Of a DNA stretch of 64,000 nucleotides, positions 1 through 12,079 are shown piece by piece. Every line of letters begins with the position of its first letter. Position 1 is the first letter of the stretch. A model generated the notes under the pieces. It was given only the letters and a program-made list of their open reading frames with translations, made no database searches and had not been told where the DNA came from. The position numbers and the translations under genes were made by a program. Location of the stretch: contig NC_088923.1 of assembly GCF_038396675.1 (NCBI RefSeq), positions 337,501-401,500 on the forward strand, written 5' to 3'. This stretch comes from Hydra vulgaris. Taxonomy: Eukaryota > Cnidaria > Hydrozoa > Anthoathecata > Hydridae.

Positions 1-94
1 TTAAAAAATAATTTACAATTGAAACTATACAGCGAAAAATAAATACGGAAAAAGGTATTGTTACAACCGCTTGTATCTAATCTTCAGGTTTGCA

Positions 95-745
95 GTTGCT
101 TAACAGAAATTTATTCTTTTGACAACATTTGGAAATTAACTGTTTTTTTATTAAATAGTTCTTTAGCATTTTTATAAAGTAAAACTATTAATTTTTCTTA
201 TAAACAAAGTAAACATGTTTTGTTGAATGCAGGGGCATTTTTTAGGATAGACCAAGTTAATTCAAGTGTTTCTTTCAGTTTTTCACTTGTTTTTCATATA
301 TATTTCGAGAAAGTGGTTGCATTTGAAAGTTTTTTATTTGTAAATGATTGCTTGTGGTTTGCATATCTCATTTTCCACACACCCTCTGATAAACTAAAGT
401 AAGCTTTGCTAGGCGCGTTTAGGGAAGATGTTATACATTTGTAAATTATGTTTGCTGCTCTGTAATATTTATTTAATGAGCAGATTTCTTTTTATTTGCA
501 ATTGCAAGGGAGATTTTTAGTCCTGTTATTTAAATTGGTTTTTTTTGTGACTTTTTATGATTTTTGAAATGTTGTTTGCTGTAGCTGTAGCTAATTTTTG
601 TATTGTTTCAATTGAACAGTTTATGCAAATGGTTTGAAGGTGGGAAATGCTTATCTATTAATTGCAAAAAGATTTGGCCAACATTAGTAGAGCTATTCTT
701 AAAACTTAAAGTTGTGAAAATCACAACTTTAAGTTTTAAGTTTTA
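95..745 (-). mobile_element. Penelope-like retroelement relic (RT end plus GIY-YIG endonuclease)
   Basis: On the minus strand, 740 down to 600 translates to the end of a Penelope-type reverse transcriptase, with the block [15 protein letters not shown]. From about 545 to 270 it runs into a GIY-YIG-type endonuclease: IIYKCITSS, then EGVWKMRYANHKQSF and FSKYI. Penelope-like elements (PLEs) use this nuclease to cut the target and prime reverse transcription. The catalytic YIG position reads FSL here and several stops interrupt the frame, so it is dead. The RT start is missing; the preserved part stops at a hairpin and a (TA)n tract. The same blocks recur on the plus strand at 27.5 kb and 33.5-34.1 kb, which supports the call. 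Inferred from translated motifs. Confidence 0.72.
698..740. repeat. Perfect 20-bp inverted repeat (3-bp loop)
   Basis: Arms 698-717 and 721-740 are exact reverse complements around a 3-base loop, just left of the (TA)n tract and at the broken edge of the Penelope relic. It is probably an end or rearrangement scar; no function can be assigned. Confidence 0.8.
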
Positions 746-750
746 TTTTC

Positions 751-864
<114 letters not shown>

Positions 865-977
865 TAATAAAACGCGTAATTTGCTAATAAAATTGATAAG
901 CAACCAACAAAAGTAGAAATAAAACAAAAACAGATTTATGAGAAATTATTCAAAGTATGATTAACCAAAAACATTTC

Positions 978-2933
978 TTATATTTTAAAAATTTCTTTTT
1001 TTGTTAAAAACTTGAAGGAACTTAACGAATTTACCGTGCCTTTGAATCCTTTTTGAAAAGTATTCCATACTTTTGGACCTCGATATAGAATGCTGTACTC
1101 TGAATATTTGTTTATTATCCGAGGCAGTTTATATGTGTTGGACATATTCGCTCTAAGATTATAGTTATCATTTTTATTTATTTTAAACTTGTTATTAAAG
1201 CTTATATGAGAGATATTGTGATTATAACGATACATGAAAATTAAATGCTGGTAGATATTAATTTCAAACACATTCATCATTTTTATATCTTTCATTAAGG
1301 GCTTAGCGTGTTCACGCCTATTTTTTGAGTAAATGATTCTGCAGGCATGTTTTTGTAGACTATAAATTTTTTTAATCTTTGCCGCTTGAGTACTTGCCCA
1401 TGAAATGTTTGCATAGCTGATGAAGCTATGAATTAGCCCAAAGTAGATTAATTTAAGACTATTTTTATTGACGTAGGAGCGAACTCGATACATCAAACCT
1501 ATTATTTTGGTGATTTTTGACTGGATATATATTATATGTGGAAGCCAGGATAATTTTTCATCAACAATGATTCCTAAGAATTTTATATTGGATTGCTTAT
1601 TTACTAGTTTATCATTTAGAGATAGGTTAGGCAACTTGAGAGGAAGATTTTCTTCTTGTGTTTTTTTGTGAAATAGTATATACTTTGTTTTCTCAGCGTT
1701 AAGTGAGAGTTTGTTTGCCTTAAACCAGTTGTTTACTTTACACAGTTCAATATTCATGTCTGCATATAATTTCTTGATATCATTGTTGGTGAGAAATAAG
1801 TTTGTGTCATCTGCAAACATGACCGAGTTCATTTTTAAAGATGCATTACAAAAGTCATTTATATATATTAGAAAAAGAAGTGGACCAAGAATCGATCCTT
1901 GCGGGACTCCACATAAGACATTTAATACTCCAGATTGGACATTATTTACATATTGTTTTCTGTTTGTAAGATAGCTTTTAATCCAATAATAACTTTTATT
2001 TATTATTCCGTAATGCCTTAATTTATCTAAAAGAATGCAATGGTCCACTGTATCGAATGCTTTTGATAAATCAAGAAACACTCCTAAAGTAAATTTATTA
2101 TTTTCAAAACCATTAGTTATTTGATTTACTATTTCAATGATTGCATGCTCTGTAGAGAGATTTTTTTGAAAGCCAAACTGATTTGGGTAAAAAAAATTGT
2201 TTTTAATGAAGTAATCATAGATTCTATTATAAACTACACGTTCGAAGAGTTTTGAAAATACAGAAAGTATTGATATAGGCCTGTAGTTTGTAATGTCAGA
2301 ATGATCATTACATTTGTATAATGGAATTACTTTTGCCAATTTAAGTACATCCGGAAATATCCCAGAATTTAATGAGAGCTTAAGTATATGAAACAGGGGT
2401 CTATTAAGACTGTGTTTGTTTGCAATAACTATATCACTAGATATCTCATCAAATCCTGGAGCCTTTTTTTTTAAGGAGGCAAAGGCTGCCTCTAATTCTT
2501 CATAGCCTAATTCATAATCAAGCATGGTAACGTTATTCGTGTTTTTAAGATAGGTTTTAAATGATACAGATGTTGGTACAATTTTATTTACAAGATTTGG
2601 ACCAATATTTGTAAAATATTTATTGAATTCTTCTGAAATTAGTTTTTGACAAAATATACCGTTATTTTCAATAACAATTCGTTTAGGAAGAGAAGGTGAA
2701 TTTAGTTTTTCTCTTCCCATTATGAGATTAATGATGGACCATGTTTTTTTGCTATCAAATTTGCATTTGTTAATTTGATTACTGTAATATTTTTTTTTTC
2801 CATTTTTAATGAGATCTTGGTAAAAAAATTTATAATTTTTGTAATTTTTTTCATTATCATTGTTTCTATTTTTCAAAAATTTATTGTAAAGTTTTTGCTT
2901 TTTTTTTGAGCACTTTAATAACGATTTATCCAT
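978..2933 (-). CDS. Non-LTR retrotransposon reverse transcriptase (CR1/Jockey-like), 651 aa
   Basis: Longest open frame in the window. It encodes the reverse transcriptase half of a non-LTR retrotransposon ORF2. Visible RT blocks in order: NYRPISILS near residue 215, LDLSKAFDTVDH near 285 (motif A aspartate), GVPQGSILGP near 340, and FADDTNLF near 373 (motif C catalytic DD). A thumb and C-terminal region follow, ending in KKEIFKI. The frame has no stop for 651 codons, so this is a young copy, but it lacks the upstream endonuclease. The methionine at 2933 is only the first one after a frameshift near 3005; coding similarity continues upstream in another frame to about 3080. CR1/Jockey-type placement is inferred from motif spacing. 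Confidence 0.88.
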   Translation of the reverse strand: MDKSLLKCSKKKQKLYNKFLKNRNNDNEKNYKNYKFFYQDLIKNGKKKYYSNQINKCKFDSKKTWSIINLIMGREKLNSPSLPKRIVIENNGIFCQKLISEEFNKYFTNIGPNLVNKIVPTSVSFKTYLKNTNNVTMLDYELGYEELEAAFASLKKKAPGFDEISSDIVIANKHSLNRPLFHILKLSLNSGIFPDVLKLAKVIPLYKCNDHSDITNYRPISILSVFSKLFERVVYNRIYDYFIKNNFFYPNQFGFQKNLSTEHAIIEIVNQITNGFENNKFTLGVFLDLSKAFDTVDHCILLDKLRHYGIINKSYYWIKSYLTNRKQYVNNVQSGVLNVLCGVPQGSILGPLLFLIYINDFCNASLKMNSVMFADDTNLFLTNNDIKKLYADMNIELCKVNNWFKANKLSLNAEKTKYILFHKKTQEENLPLKLPNLSLNDKLVNKQSNIKFLGIIVDEKLSWLPHIIYIQSKITKIIGLMYRVRSYVNKNSLKLIYFGLIHSFISYANISWASTQAAKIKKIYSLQKHACRIIYSKNRREHAKPLMKDIKMMNVFEINIYQHLIFMYRYNHNISHISFNNKFKINKNDNYNLRANMSNTYKLPRIINKYSEYSILYRGPKVWNTFQKGFKGTVNSLSSFKFLTKKEIFKI

Positions 2934-3080
2934 CCACGGATTAGCAATTGCTTTTGACTTAATTGTTATTATCTCTTTTGGACAGGTTTCATTAAAGTAC
3001 TTCCAAAAATGTACTTAAAAAGGCATTGTAAGCTTCATTAGTATCTTTACATTTATATACGTTGTTCCATGTTCTTGTTT
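2934..3080 (-). pseudogene. Frameshifted upstream piece of the same RT ORF
   Basis: Reading the minus strand upstream of 2933, the same protein continues (NETCPKEIITIKSKAIANPW just before the methionine). Then the frame shifts near 3005 and continues as NNVYKCKDTNEAYNAFLSTF. A stop follows near 3085. The endonuclease domain expected before this in a full ORF2 is absent, so the copy is 5'-truncated. Confidence 0.6.
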
Positions 3081-3140
3081 TAGTCTACTTGTTAAATTAT
3101 TAAGTCTTACTCAATTTTAAATTTCGTTTTTTTAAAGCTC

Positions 3141-3217
3141 GCGTCTTCTGCGGCTGAAAATTCAGCCTCTCTAAACGATTATAAATTGCTTCTGCGGCTG
3201 AAAATTTACGCATGTGC
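3141..3217. repeat. GCGGCTGAAAA repeat, copy 1
   Basis: A block of about 75 bp with two CTGCGGCTGAAAA motifs and ending in ACGCATGTGC. A clearly related block lies in inverted orientation at 19258-19328. Probably the end of an interspersed repeat; the flanks beyond ACGCATGTGC differ. Confidence 0.6.
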
Positions 3218-3631
3218 ATACTATACACTTTCTTCTGTTTTGATTTTAAGTTTTTTTTTTTTTGGCGACTTATTGAGTTATAAAGACAAAAAAATAGAAA
3301 TATGTTACAATTTTGTTGATTATAAAAAGATAGTACGAATTTGAATTTAAGAATGAGTTTAATATAATTCAGCTTACAATGAAAAACAGTTTTTATGGGA
3401 CACAGCAACTATAATTTAATAACTATATGTATTTTTACTAAACTTTAGTACTTAATTAATTGCCAGAACATTTTTTTCCAAACACTTTATAAAGTTGTGC
3501 ATTATTATTAATTTATTTTGATGTCAAAAACATAAGATTTTAAAACATTGCTAATTTTTTATTTCAACTTATATTAATAACAGCATTTCAGAAATAATTC
3601 TTTTAAAACATTTAAGAAATAATTTCATAAC

Positions 3632-3690
3632 AGAGATTATTTCAAATGTTTTCGAAATAATCTCTGAAATGTTTCCACAGCCTGTGGAAA
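3632..3690. repeat. Two adjacent perfect hairpins
   Basis: First hairpin: AGAGATTATTTC (3632-3643) pairs with 3654-3665 over a 10-base loop. Second: TTTCCACA (3672-3679) pairs with 3683-3690 over GCC. They lie in otherwise featureless sequence at 3220-3940. Confidence 0.7.
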
Positions 3691-3944
3691 TATTTTTCAT
3701 ATAAAAAGGTTTCTATTTTTAAAGTTTTTCAAGCAGTAGTTCTTCAATCAATATTGCATATGTATTTCTTCATCCCATTGAAGTGAAATGTCTTGAAGTC
3801 TCCAGTGGATGTAATACTAACTTTTCTCAATTGCACAAATTCTTGTTTTAAAATAAGGATACCAACCTGTGACAACAAGTTTGACTTGAGTCAAAGGGCA
3901 ACACTTTTGGGTACAAAAAAATAATAATACATAAGCAATTGTAT

Positions 3945-4191
3945 GTTTATGCTATGACCATTTACTAACACAAGATATAAACTGTCAACAGATTGATTTG
4001 ACAGAAATAGACAAATTCAAAGTCAAAGCTTGACTTTGAATTTGTCTATTTCTTGTAAAAAAAAAATCGATTTGTAAATACTGATTTTTCAGTTACAACC
4101 ATGCTTTTAAAAATTGCGTGATCTTCATTACATAACACAATCAAACTGTTGACAGTTTATATCTTGTGTTAATCAATGATCAGAGCGAAAC
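3945..4191. mobile_element. Foldback MITE with central 23-bp palindrome
   Basis: Near-perfect inverted repeats at 3968-3998 and 4140-4170 share ACACAAGATATAAACTGTC. Weaker symmetry extends out to 3945 and 4191. Inside is a second perfect inverted repeat, arms 4004-4026 and 4030-4052, around AGC. There is no coding capacity. The inner ends are bordered by TA on both sides (3966-3967 and 4170-4171), which would fit a Tc1/mariner-type duplication, but the outer symmetry makes the true ends uncertain. Confidence 0.7.
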
Positions 4192-4320
4192 TCCAAAAAC
4201 ACTTGCCAATCTCCACTTTCCATATTAGGTAACTAAAATAAATTAAAGTTGTTGGAATGTGAATGAAATATTTTACAACTTTAAAATACACTTGTTTCGA
4301 GTTATAATATCTTTATAACG

Positions 4321-4556
4321 ATGTATTAACAAATTATACACTTTAAAATATTGAAACTTATAAAACTTACATATTTGTTTGCCATATTCACCTAAATGCC
4401 AATTTTAAATTAAAACATTTACTTGAAGTTTATATTTGTAATGATGTATCAATTAGTTATATGTTGAAAAATATAGAAATCTATGAAACTTACGTATCTG
4501 CTGGCCGTACTCACCTAAATGCCAATTTTAAATCAAAATGTTTATTTAAAGCTAAC
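4321..4556. repeat. Two tandem copies of a ~120-bp unit
   Basis: 4321-4440 and 4441-4556 are diverged direct copies. Each starts at an ATGATGTATC/ATGTATTAAC-like block and carries the shared core CACCTAAATGCCAATTTTAA. There is no open frame. Confidence 0.72.
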
Positions 4557-4863
4557 AAGGAATACTAACACAGCAATTTTAACTAAGCTTACTGATTGTT
4601 TATTCTAATTTGTTAACAGAAAAAAAAAGAGTTACTTAATAAAGTATAAGTATTAGGTATACAAAAATACAACTAACAACAATCTACATAGGCATAATAA
4701 AGAACTGTATTTGAAAACTAATAGTAAATGACTAAATACTAAACTAATTCATATAATAGGGATACAACCGACTGATCCTCTCTAAAGGAAGTTCATCTAA
4801 ACAAAAATTAAATTAACTTTATTTTTACAAAGTAATATAAAAATTTGCATATAGTAAGTCATT

Positions 4864-4936
<73 letters not shown>

Positions 4937-5495
4937 TAAATATAATAAAAATAGCTATTGAGCTATTGAAAAAAGAAAGTAACTAACTGATGTTGTTGGC
5001 TGACGCTATTTCACAACTTTGAGCATCTAAAACAGTGAAAGAGGATATTCAAAGTTATACATAAAAGTTTAGATAGTGGCCAAATAATAATTTAAAAACA
5101 GTTTAATAAATTTATATAAAGATAACTTATTTATTAGTTATAAATTATAATCTAAAGGCATTCCTTGTTAAATAAAGATAATGTTCAAACTTCAAGTTAG
5201 ATATGATTCATAACTAATTTGATTCATATCTAATTTATATCATGAAAATGAAATGAAATACTATGTGAAACCTTTATTTTCTTTTTTCATTTTGACAAAA
5301 TTTTTGCTTCTAAATGTAATATAAAAATTTAAGTCTTATTTTATTATTTACTGAAAATCGTTTTAATAAAACAATTGCTTTTAAATTTACAAATTTTTTA
5401 ATCATATTTTCATTATAAAGTATCTAGGTTTATAATATCAATTTATGACATAAGTTAAATATTGCTAATAATATTAGTAATATGAATGTTATATA
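4557..5495. other. AT-rich stretch, no gene seen
   Basis: Nothing recognisable apart from a (TA)n tract at 4869-4935. 5160-5260 is simple AT-rich sequence. Confidence 0.6.
4869..4935. repeat. (TA)n microsatellite
   Basis: About 60 bp of alternating AT with one GT interruption near 4927. Confidence 0.95.
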
Positions 5496-5497
5496 TA

Positions 5498-5626
5498 AAA
5501 ATAAAAATATAAAAATATAAATATAAAAATATAAATATAAAAATATAAATATAAAAATATAAATATAAAAATATAAATATAAAAATATAAATATAAAAAT
5601 ATAAATATAAAAATATAAATATAAAA
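5498..5626. repeat. 14-bp minisatellite (ATATAAAAATATAA)n
   Basis: About nine regular 14-bp units. Reading frames across it give a 14-residue Ile/Phe/Leu/Tyr periodicity that is an artefact of the repeat. Confidence 0.93.
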
Positions 5627-5968
5627 ATAATAATGGACCCCTCTGTCTCCCGCGCTAACATCAGGGAAAATGTAAATTAGGTTACAAAAGTGCAGCAAGA
5701 AATAGGATGACTTCTACATAGTATTTTTCAACGAAATTTGGCAGGTACATAGAAAAATGAATAACTTAAAAATAAAAATTAAATAGAAAAAAAAAAGACT
5801 TTATCCTGGACATTAATTTCACCACAGAAGTACGACCAAAACTTTGACATCAATAAACTCGTTAATATATCAATTGAGTATCATTAAAACCAAATCAAAA
5901 ATAAGCTTTAACTATTCTTCTTTCTAAAAATAATCTGTGTTGATAAAGAATACTAAAAAGTTATTCCA

Positions 5969-6079
<111 letters not shown>

Positions 6080-6164
6080 CATTATCCACGATCACTGGTA
6101 ATTTTTTTTTACTCTAATAACATCTGTCCAATATCATTTGAAAATTTAACAACTTCTTTTTACA

Positions 6165-6482
6165 TCATTAGGAAGATGTAGCTATATCTATATCTATAAA
6201 TATATAATTTTTCTCTAAATCCAATAAAATCTGCAAAAATTTTCTCCAGATGTAGAGACATCTGAAAAATATTTGTATATGTAGCTACGTCTGGTTAAAA
6301 TAATGCATTATTATTTAATATTTTTTTTCCATATGTTATTACATCTGCAAAAAAATCCTATATGTAACTACATCTGGTTAAAATAATGCATTATTGGTTA
6401 ATTTTTTTTCTCCAGATGTAATTACATCAGCTTACAATCATTAGCACATTTGCTGTTTAACGTTTAATTAGTTACATCTGTA
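6165..6482. repeat. AGATGTAATTACATCT repeat family, copy 1
   Basis: Tandem-like units with the palindromic core AGATGTAATTACATCT and spacer GGTTAAAATAATGCATTA. The same units return at 60400-60660 (GGTTAAAATAATGCATTA is exact there), so this is an interspersed element or satellite. No coding sequence is seen. 6483-7095 holds nothing recognisable. Confidence 0.8.
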
Positions 6483-7095
6483 AAGTAAAACTTTTTCTCA
6501 ACAACTATTAGGGAGGAGGGCATCTAAAATTCTATATACTTTGTTAAACCATTTATTCATAATTTATTTTTTCTAAAAATTTTTAAAAACAATTCAGATT
6601 TTGCTTTTTTTTGTGGTTAGCCTTCTATTTCTATTTATAACATTTTAAATATATTAAAAACCTAAAAACTAAAGTTTTTCGGCATAATTTTTGCTTAAAA
6701 AGATATGCAATTTTATGTTAAATTTATGCAATTTAAATTTTGATCAGATAAATTTGAATTAAAGAAAATAAAAATGCATTAAACATTTGCTTTTACTTTA
6801 CTCCACTAGAAAATACTTTGCAATTGATTTTGTAAACTAAATTTAGATACCGAATGGAATGAAAAAAAAAAATGTAACAAGAAGTAACTAACCAGTTTTA
6901 AACCAAAATTAAGAAACTTCTATAGAAGTTAGTTGACAAAATTTATCATCCCAAAGTTTTTCTCAGGGTTGTTCTTGAACTTATATTTAATGAAGTCAAC
7001 AACAAATTTTCTTTTGGAAATTTTTATCAATTAAGATTCTGCTTAGTAGTGGAATCATTTTGTATATATACGCATTAAAGATCTTTTTTTTTTTG

Positions 7096-8000
7096 ACATC
7101 TTCACTTCCAACAAGGCTGCAAGCAACCACTATTAGAAGTTACTGGAAGAAAAAAGATGAAATTTATAGAGCAAGATAACGATTACAATAAATTCCCAGA
7201 AGTAACAATTCAGAAAAAGTCCAAAGAACTGATATTCAAGGAAAAATACTAGATGAATGAAAATTTTTGGAGCACTTAGAATGAGACTTAATTGAATGAT
7301 AAGTAACACAAGAATGAATTTTAGTAGATTGCACAAGAGACACTAGCTTTTTAGAGCAGTGCTTATTACAGTATTTGTAGAAAAAGAGAAAGAAAAGCAA
7401 CATTACAACGATATGATAATGGTTGTAGGTTGGCTGTAAGAGCAGGACCAACAATGTTTGCAATGCATTTTTGCACCTTGTCTAAAAGAGAAAGGGCATC
7501 ATTGAAAGATCTGCAACAGTATCATTGGAAGATATGGCAACAGTATTCTAAACAAGGACCAATTTGAGATTTATAAAGATAAAAGAATAGGATTCTGAGT
7601 AAGAAAGTGGTGAGCACGATAGAGATGCAACCTTAGCAGATGCTAATTTTACAATTAATTTGATATATGGTTTCCAAGAAAGATCGGAAGTAAGAGTTAA
7701 TCCTAGAAGATAAAGAGTAGATGACTCATCGAGTACATTATTGTTTATAAATATAGGAAGATCTAGATAATTGCGATAACAATTAGCTGGAAAAAATTGA
7801 GTTTTACCTGAGTTCACCAGCCACTGAGAGCTCCATGCTGTAGCAGATGTGAGATCCTTTTCAAGCTCAATTGCCCCCTCTTAGCAACCAGAGAGTGTTG
7901 GCTTCTTATCAAGACAAGAATAAATAGTAGTACCATCAGCAATCAATGCCACCTTTGATATCAGGCTTGGACAGGAATTGGTTGAAATCGAGCGCTATTG
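7096..8000 (-). pseudogene. Non-LTR retrotransposon RT C-terminal relic (family N1)
   Basis: The minus strand carries the C-terminal part of a non-LTR reverse transcriptase just after the catalytic motif. Readable pieces are IYSCLDKKPTLSGC, AWSSQWLVNSGKTQFF near 7800-7850, and LDLPIFINNNVL followed by LSWKPYI. Frameshifts and stops are frequent. The 3' end (near 7110) is the conserved block AGTGGTTGCTTGCAGCCTTG in family orientation. That block is shared by copies ending near 14930, 24240 and 27500, which defines the family called N1 here. The matching upstream RT part lies at 9045-9435 on the same strand, about 1 kb away. Confidence 0.72.
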
Positions 8001-9044
<1,044 letters not shown>

Positions 9045-9435
9045 GTTAAAGGGTGTGATCGTACACCATTTCTGTCCGAGTCTGGAGGTGAGAAATTCTG
9101 GAAGATTGTTAATGTATATTAAAAAGAGTATAGGGCCAAGAATACAATCTTGAGAAACTCCTGAAGTTACAAGATATAAAGAAGAGTGCTGTCCATTGAG
9201 GACAACTTTTATACTACGATTGGAAAGAAGGAAAAGATTCAATAATCTTCAAGATGATACCTGATACACCATAAAAAAGAAAGCTTATGGAGTAAGCAAT
9301 TATCAAACTTTTACTAAAGGCTTTAGAAATGTCTTGATTGGAATTTGCTGCAGTACAATAAGAGGAAAACCATGGAGAAAAGGTCGCTAGCAGCAACCAC
9401 CATTCTTCAGGTATATTAAATGTTAACAGCATTTT
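9045..9435 (-). pseudogene. Non-LTR RT fragment (N1 family), internally deleted
   Basis: Minus strand: PEEWWLLLATFSPWFSSYC from the endonuclease-RT linker is followed directly by DISKAFSK (RT motif A), then VLNGQHSSLYLVTSGVSQ and ILGPILFLIYINNLPEF (RT motif B region). The linker-to-motif-A jump skips sequence present in the copy at 26.3-27.2 kb, so this piece has an internal deletion. It is probably the 5' part of the relic at 7096-8000. Confidence 0.7.
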
Positions 9436-9659
9436 TATGACTTCTTAATTTAGTCTGCAAGTTTTTTTAACAGTATACAGGAATTAAATGCTTAAAAAAT
9501 GTATAAAATCTTCTGAGACTTATTACGCAAAAAAAAACTGGTTTGCACATACATAATAAACTTGTTTATGATAAAATAACTTCTTCTGTGTATAAAATGC
9601 CAGATGATTGTGGGAAAAGTTATGGGAATTTTGATTTTAGTGATTGGATTTTTTATTTA

Positions 9660-10034
9660 AAGTTTTTTACGAAACTTCTTGGATTCAGGCTGGCATGGGA
9701 TTAATTCTCCCTTTTCGACAATTCCAAGTAACCACACTCTTGGTTTTCCAACCTCCATGGTTTTCCTCTAATTGTGCTCTGTAAATTCCAATCATAATGA
9801 TTACTTTAATCTATCAGCAAAAAAACTCTCCAGAAAACAGATGTCTGTTTACTATAGTTAGAAACCATTGTAAAAGATAAGAATTCTCATCAATATTATC
9901 TCTTGACTCTACTTGCTGCATTCTACCTGATGTAGCCAAAAACAAGTTAATCCATTGCCTGACCTTTGTATGACTCTAGCTTCTGTATCTAAAATGATAT
10001 CCTGTCTAGACAAGATAACATACCTGATATAGTC
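9660..10034 (+). pseudogene. N1 non-LTR fragment, left part of a copy split by an LTR element
   Basis: The plus strand matches the endonuclease-RT linker at 26330-26760: shared runs include CCATGGTTTTCCTC, CTCCAGAAAACAGATGTCT and AGCTTCTGTATCTAAA. The sequence breaks at ATAGTC (10029-10034), where the LTR retrotransposon begins, and the N1 similarity resumes at 14031. Frames are disrupted. Confidence 0.72.
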
Positions 10035-10249
10035 TGTTATTATGACAACTTTGTTTTACTTTTATTTTTTGACTCTCTTTATTAATTCTAATTACAACTT
10101 TTATACAAAAACAAAAATTCTCGAGGGCGTAATTATATACAAAAATAGCTTATGACTTGACTAATAAATTACATCAATTAACTTTAATAATATTATGACA
10201 AGAATTTTATAAATGTAACAAAGTTTTATAATGATCAGCTATTATTACA
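10035..10249 (-). repeat. 3' LTR
   Basis: In element orientation it starts TGTAATAATAGCTGATC and ends GTTGTCATAATAACA, the usual TG...CA ends. The purine-rich CTTGGGGTGA lies immediately upstream (10250-10259) and would be the polypurine tract. It matches 13813-14030 over nearly its whole length, including TTCTCGAGGGCGTAATTATA. Confidence 0.9.
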
Positions 10250-10321
10250 TCACCCCAAGAACTGAAGTTCTTAAGTAACATAGTCATTTAATTATGTCGG
10301 CTTTCTCCTTTCTCTGGTTGA

Positions 10322-10534
10322 TCATCTGATCGCTGGTAATAAATTATCGACGATTTCTCTGCCGTCAGCTTCCTCCTCAGTGCCAACAACTGTTTCTTCG
10401 GTTCCTTCCTCTCGTGCAGCAAAAATGTCTAAATCTTCTAAATCACTTTCATCACTGTCAACCTCTTCACTGATAACAATTTTTCTTGAAGCGTTTGAAG
10501 AATTTGAGGCAGGAGCTATTCTCACGTCTCGCAC
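10322..10534 (-). pseudogene. Integrase tail / acidic C-terminus of pol
   Basis: Reads RDVRIAPASNSSNASRK, then a serine/aspartate/glutamate-rich acidic stretch ending LLPAIR. It follows the integrase in another frame after a frameshift near 10590. The preceding residues include IDGVPRHVRDVR, which resembles the end of a gypsy integrase C-terminal domain. Confidence 0.6.
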
Positions 10535-10584
10535 ATGTCTTGGTACACCATCAATTTCAATATTTGTGTTTGTGAGTATGTCAG

Positions 10585-11415
10585 TTACAGTACCAATTTT
10601 CCAAACTGAAGTGCACTTTGCATCTGAGGGGCGAACATAAACTTTTTCTCCAATTCTATAAGTTTCATAACTTGTTGTGATCTTTCCTGAGTTTCAGTGT
10701 TTTTCTCCTCTTGAATTGGTAGACGCCAAACGTACTTATTTTTTTGAGAAGCAGGTGCAGATTCCTTGTTTGTTCCCACTGTTGGTGTTGCATTGCACCA
10801 AAATACTAACGGAAATATTTGTGCCCTCGCAGCTGTTCCTTTTACTGTGCGGTGGTTACGCTCCACAATCCCATTTCCTGATGGTCTAAATGCACATCTA
10901 TACTTCTTTTTTACACACCATTTTTCACATATATTTGAAAATTCACTGGATTTAAACACCGCTCCATTATCCATCAACAGTTCTTGCGGTAGGACATGCT
11001 CCCTAAATACGGATTCCAATAGACTTACTACATTTTTGGTATCTTCGCGAGGCAACTTTCTCCAAATTGCAAACCGACTTGGTCCACAGTCAATCATTGT
11101 TAAATATGGCGACCCTTTATGAGTCACATCACAAGCAATTCGATACCATGTGTCTGGTACATCTAGCACTCCATTTTCCCATTTTATCGGCGCTGGATCA
11201 ATTGAATTACATTGACAACATTTGCGAACACATTCTTCAACATCTTTTCTTAATACATGCAGAAGTCTTCGTTGCACTGTAAACATTGTCCGATTAACGC
11301 CAAAATGATGTTCGTGACAATTACGAATTTCTTCAGCAATACTTACTCCACATAGCTCTTTAGTATTTTTTTGTGAAAGCTCATTTAACCAAGTCTTTGG
11401 AACTCTTGTCAACAC
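10585..11415 (-). pseudogene. LTR element integrase (HHCC zinc finger plus DDE core)
   Basis: Encodes the enzyme that inserts the retrotransposon cDNA. An HHCC zinc finger is visible in CHEHHFGVNRTM and CVRKCCQCNS. The catalytic triad is recognisable as IACDVTHKG, LLMDNGAVF and GNGIVERNHR (D, D, E). About 276 codons are open; the frame then shifts into the acidic tail at lower coordinates. Upstream it is separated from RNase H by a frameshift near 11415. Confidence 0.85.
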
Positions 11416-11416
11416 A

Positions 11417-11827
11417 TCAGCTTTGTTTTTGGAGGACAGGAACCCATTTCAACGTGATGTTTATATTATATTCATTTATTAAGTCTTGCAATAGAGAAAG
11501 TCTTTTTTTAATAAGCATTTCTGATAATGCATTTGATCGAATCCTATGACTTTCAGTCAGCATACTTTTTAGCCATCCATGAACTGTTACTGAATCAGTG
11601 AACACTGACAAATTCTTTATATCCTACTTAGCAGTTAGGTTTATCTCACGCACCACAGCATTTAATTTAGCAATATTATTATGCATAACATCAATTATAC
11701 TTCGAAGCCAGGCTGCATCCTCAAATATTACGCCATCGTATTCTATAGCAACCCCTATTGCCATGCTGCTAGCATCACACCACAATGTTTCTCCATTTTG
11801 AATCCCTTTAGCATTCCATTTCAGCAT
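11417..11827 (-). pseudogene. LTR element RNase H region
   Basis: Two pieces separated by a stop near 11621: GETLWCDASSMAIGVAIEYD (first catalytic aspartate region, WCDAS) and VFTDSVTVHGWLKSML (second, VFTDS). This is the RNase H that degrades the RNA strand after reverse transcription. It lies between RT and integrase as expected for Ty3/gypsy. Confidence 0.78.
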
Positions 11828-11875
11828 AGCATTTCCTTGACTATGACGTTTTATAAAACTGCAGGCAATTCTAAG

Positions 11876-12076
11876 TCACCCTCCAACAAGATAGTGACCT
11901 AATAAGTGTCCACATATTGAAAAAAGTTTCTTTCGTGTTACTTTTTCAGTTTTGATATCTTGTGACTTTGGAATGATGTTTCCACGTTTCCAACAAAGCT
12001 CCTTTTTTTCATTTCTAAACAGTTGCAAATCCAACACTCGTGCAGTATCACATTGCACCGGCTCTTTTGTTACCAA
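11876..12076 (-). pseudogene. RT thumb / connection region
   Basis: Reads VLDLQLFRNEKKELCWKRG and later KKLFSICGHLLGHYLVGG, the connection between RT and RNase H in Ty3/gypsy pol. It is separated from the RT fingers and palm by a stop at 12080-12082. Confidence 0.7.
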
Positions 12077-12079
12077 TCC

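Noticed and set aside
6165..6482. CRISPR-like reading of the AGATGTAATTACATCT units
   Set aside because: Spacers are themselves repeated and the units recur at 60.4 kb, so it is an interspersed repeat.
10380..11282. Plus-strand open frames across the LTR element
   Set aside because: Antisense shadows of the integrase and pol regions.
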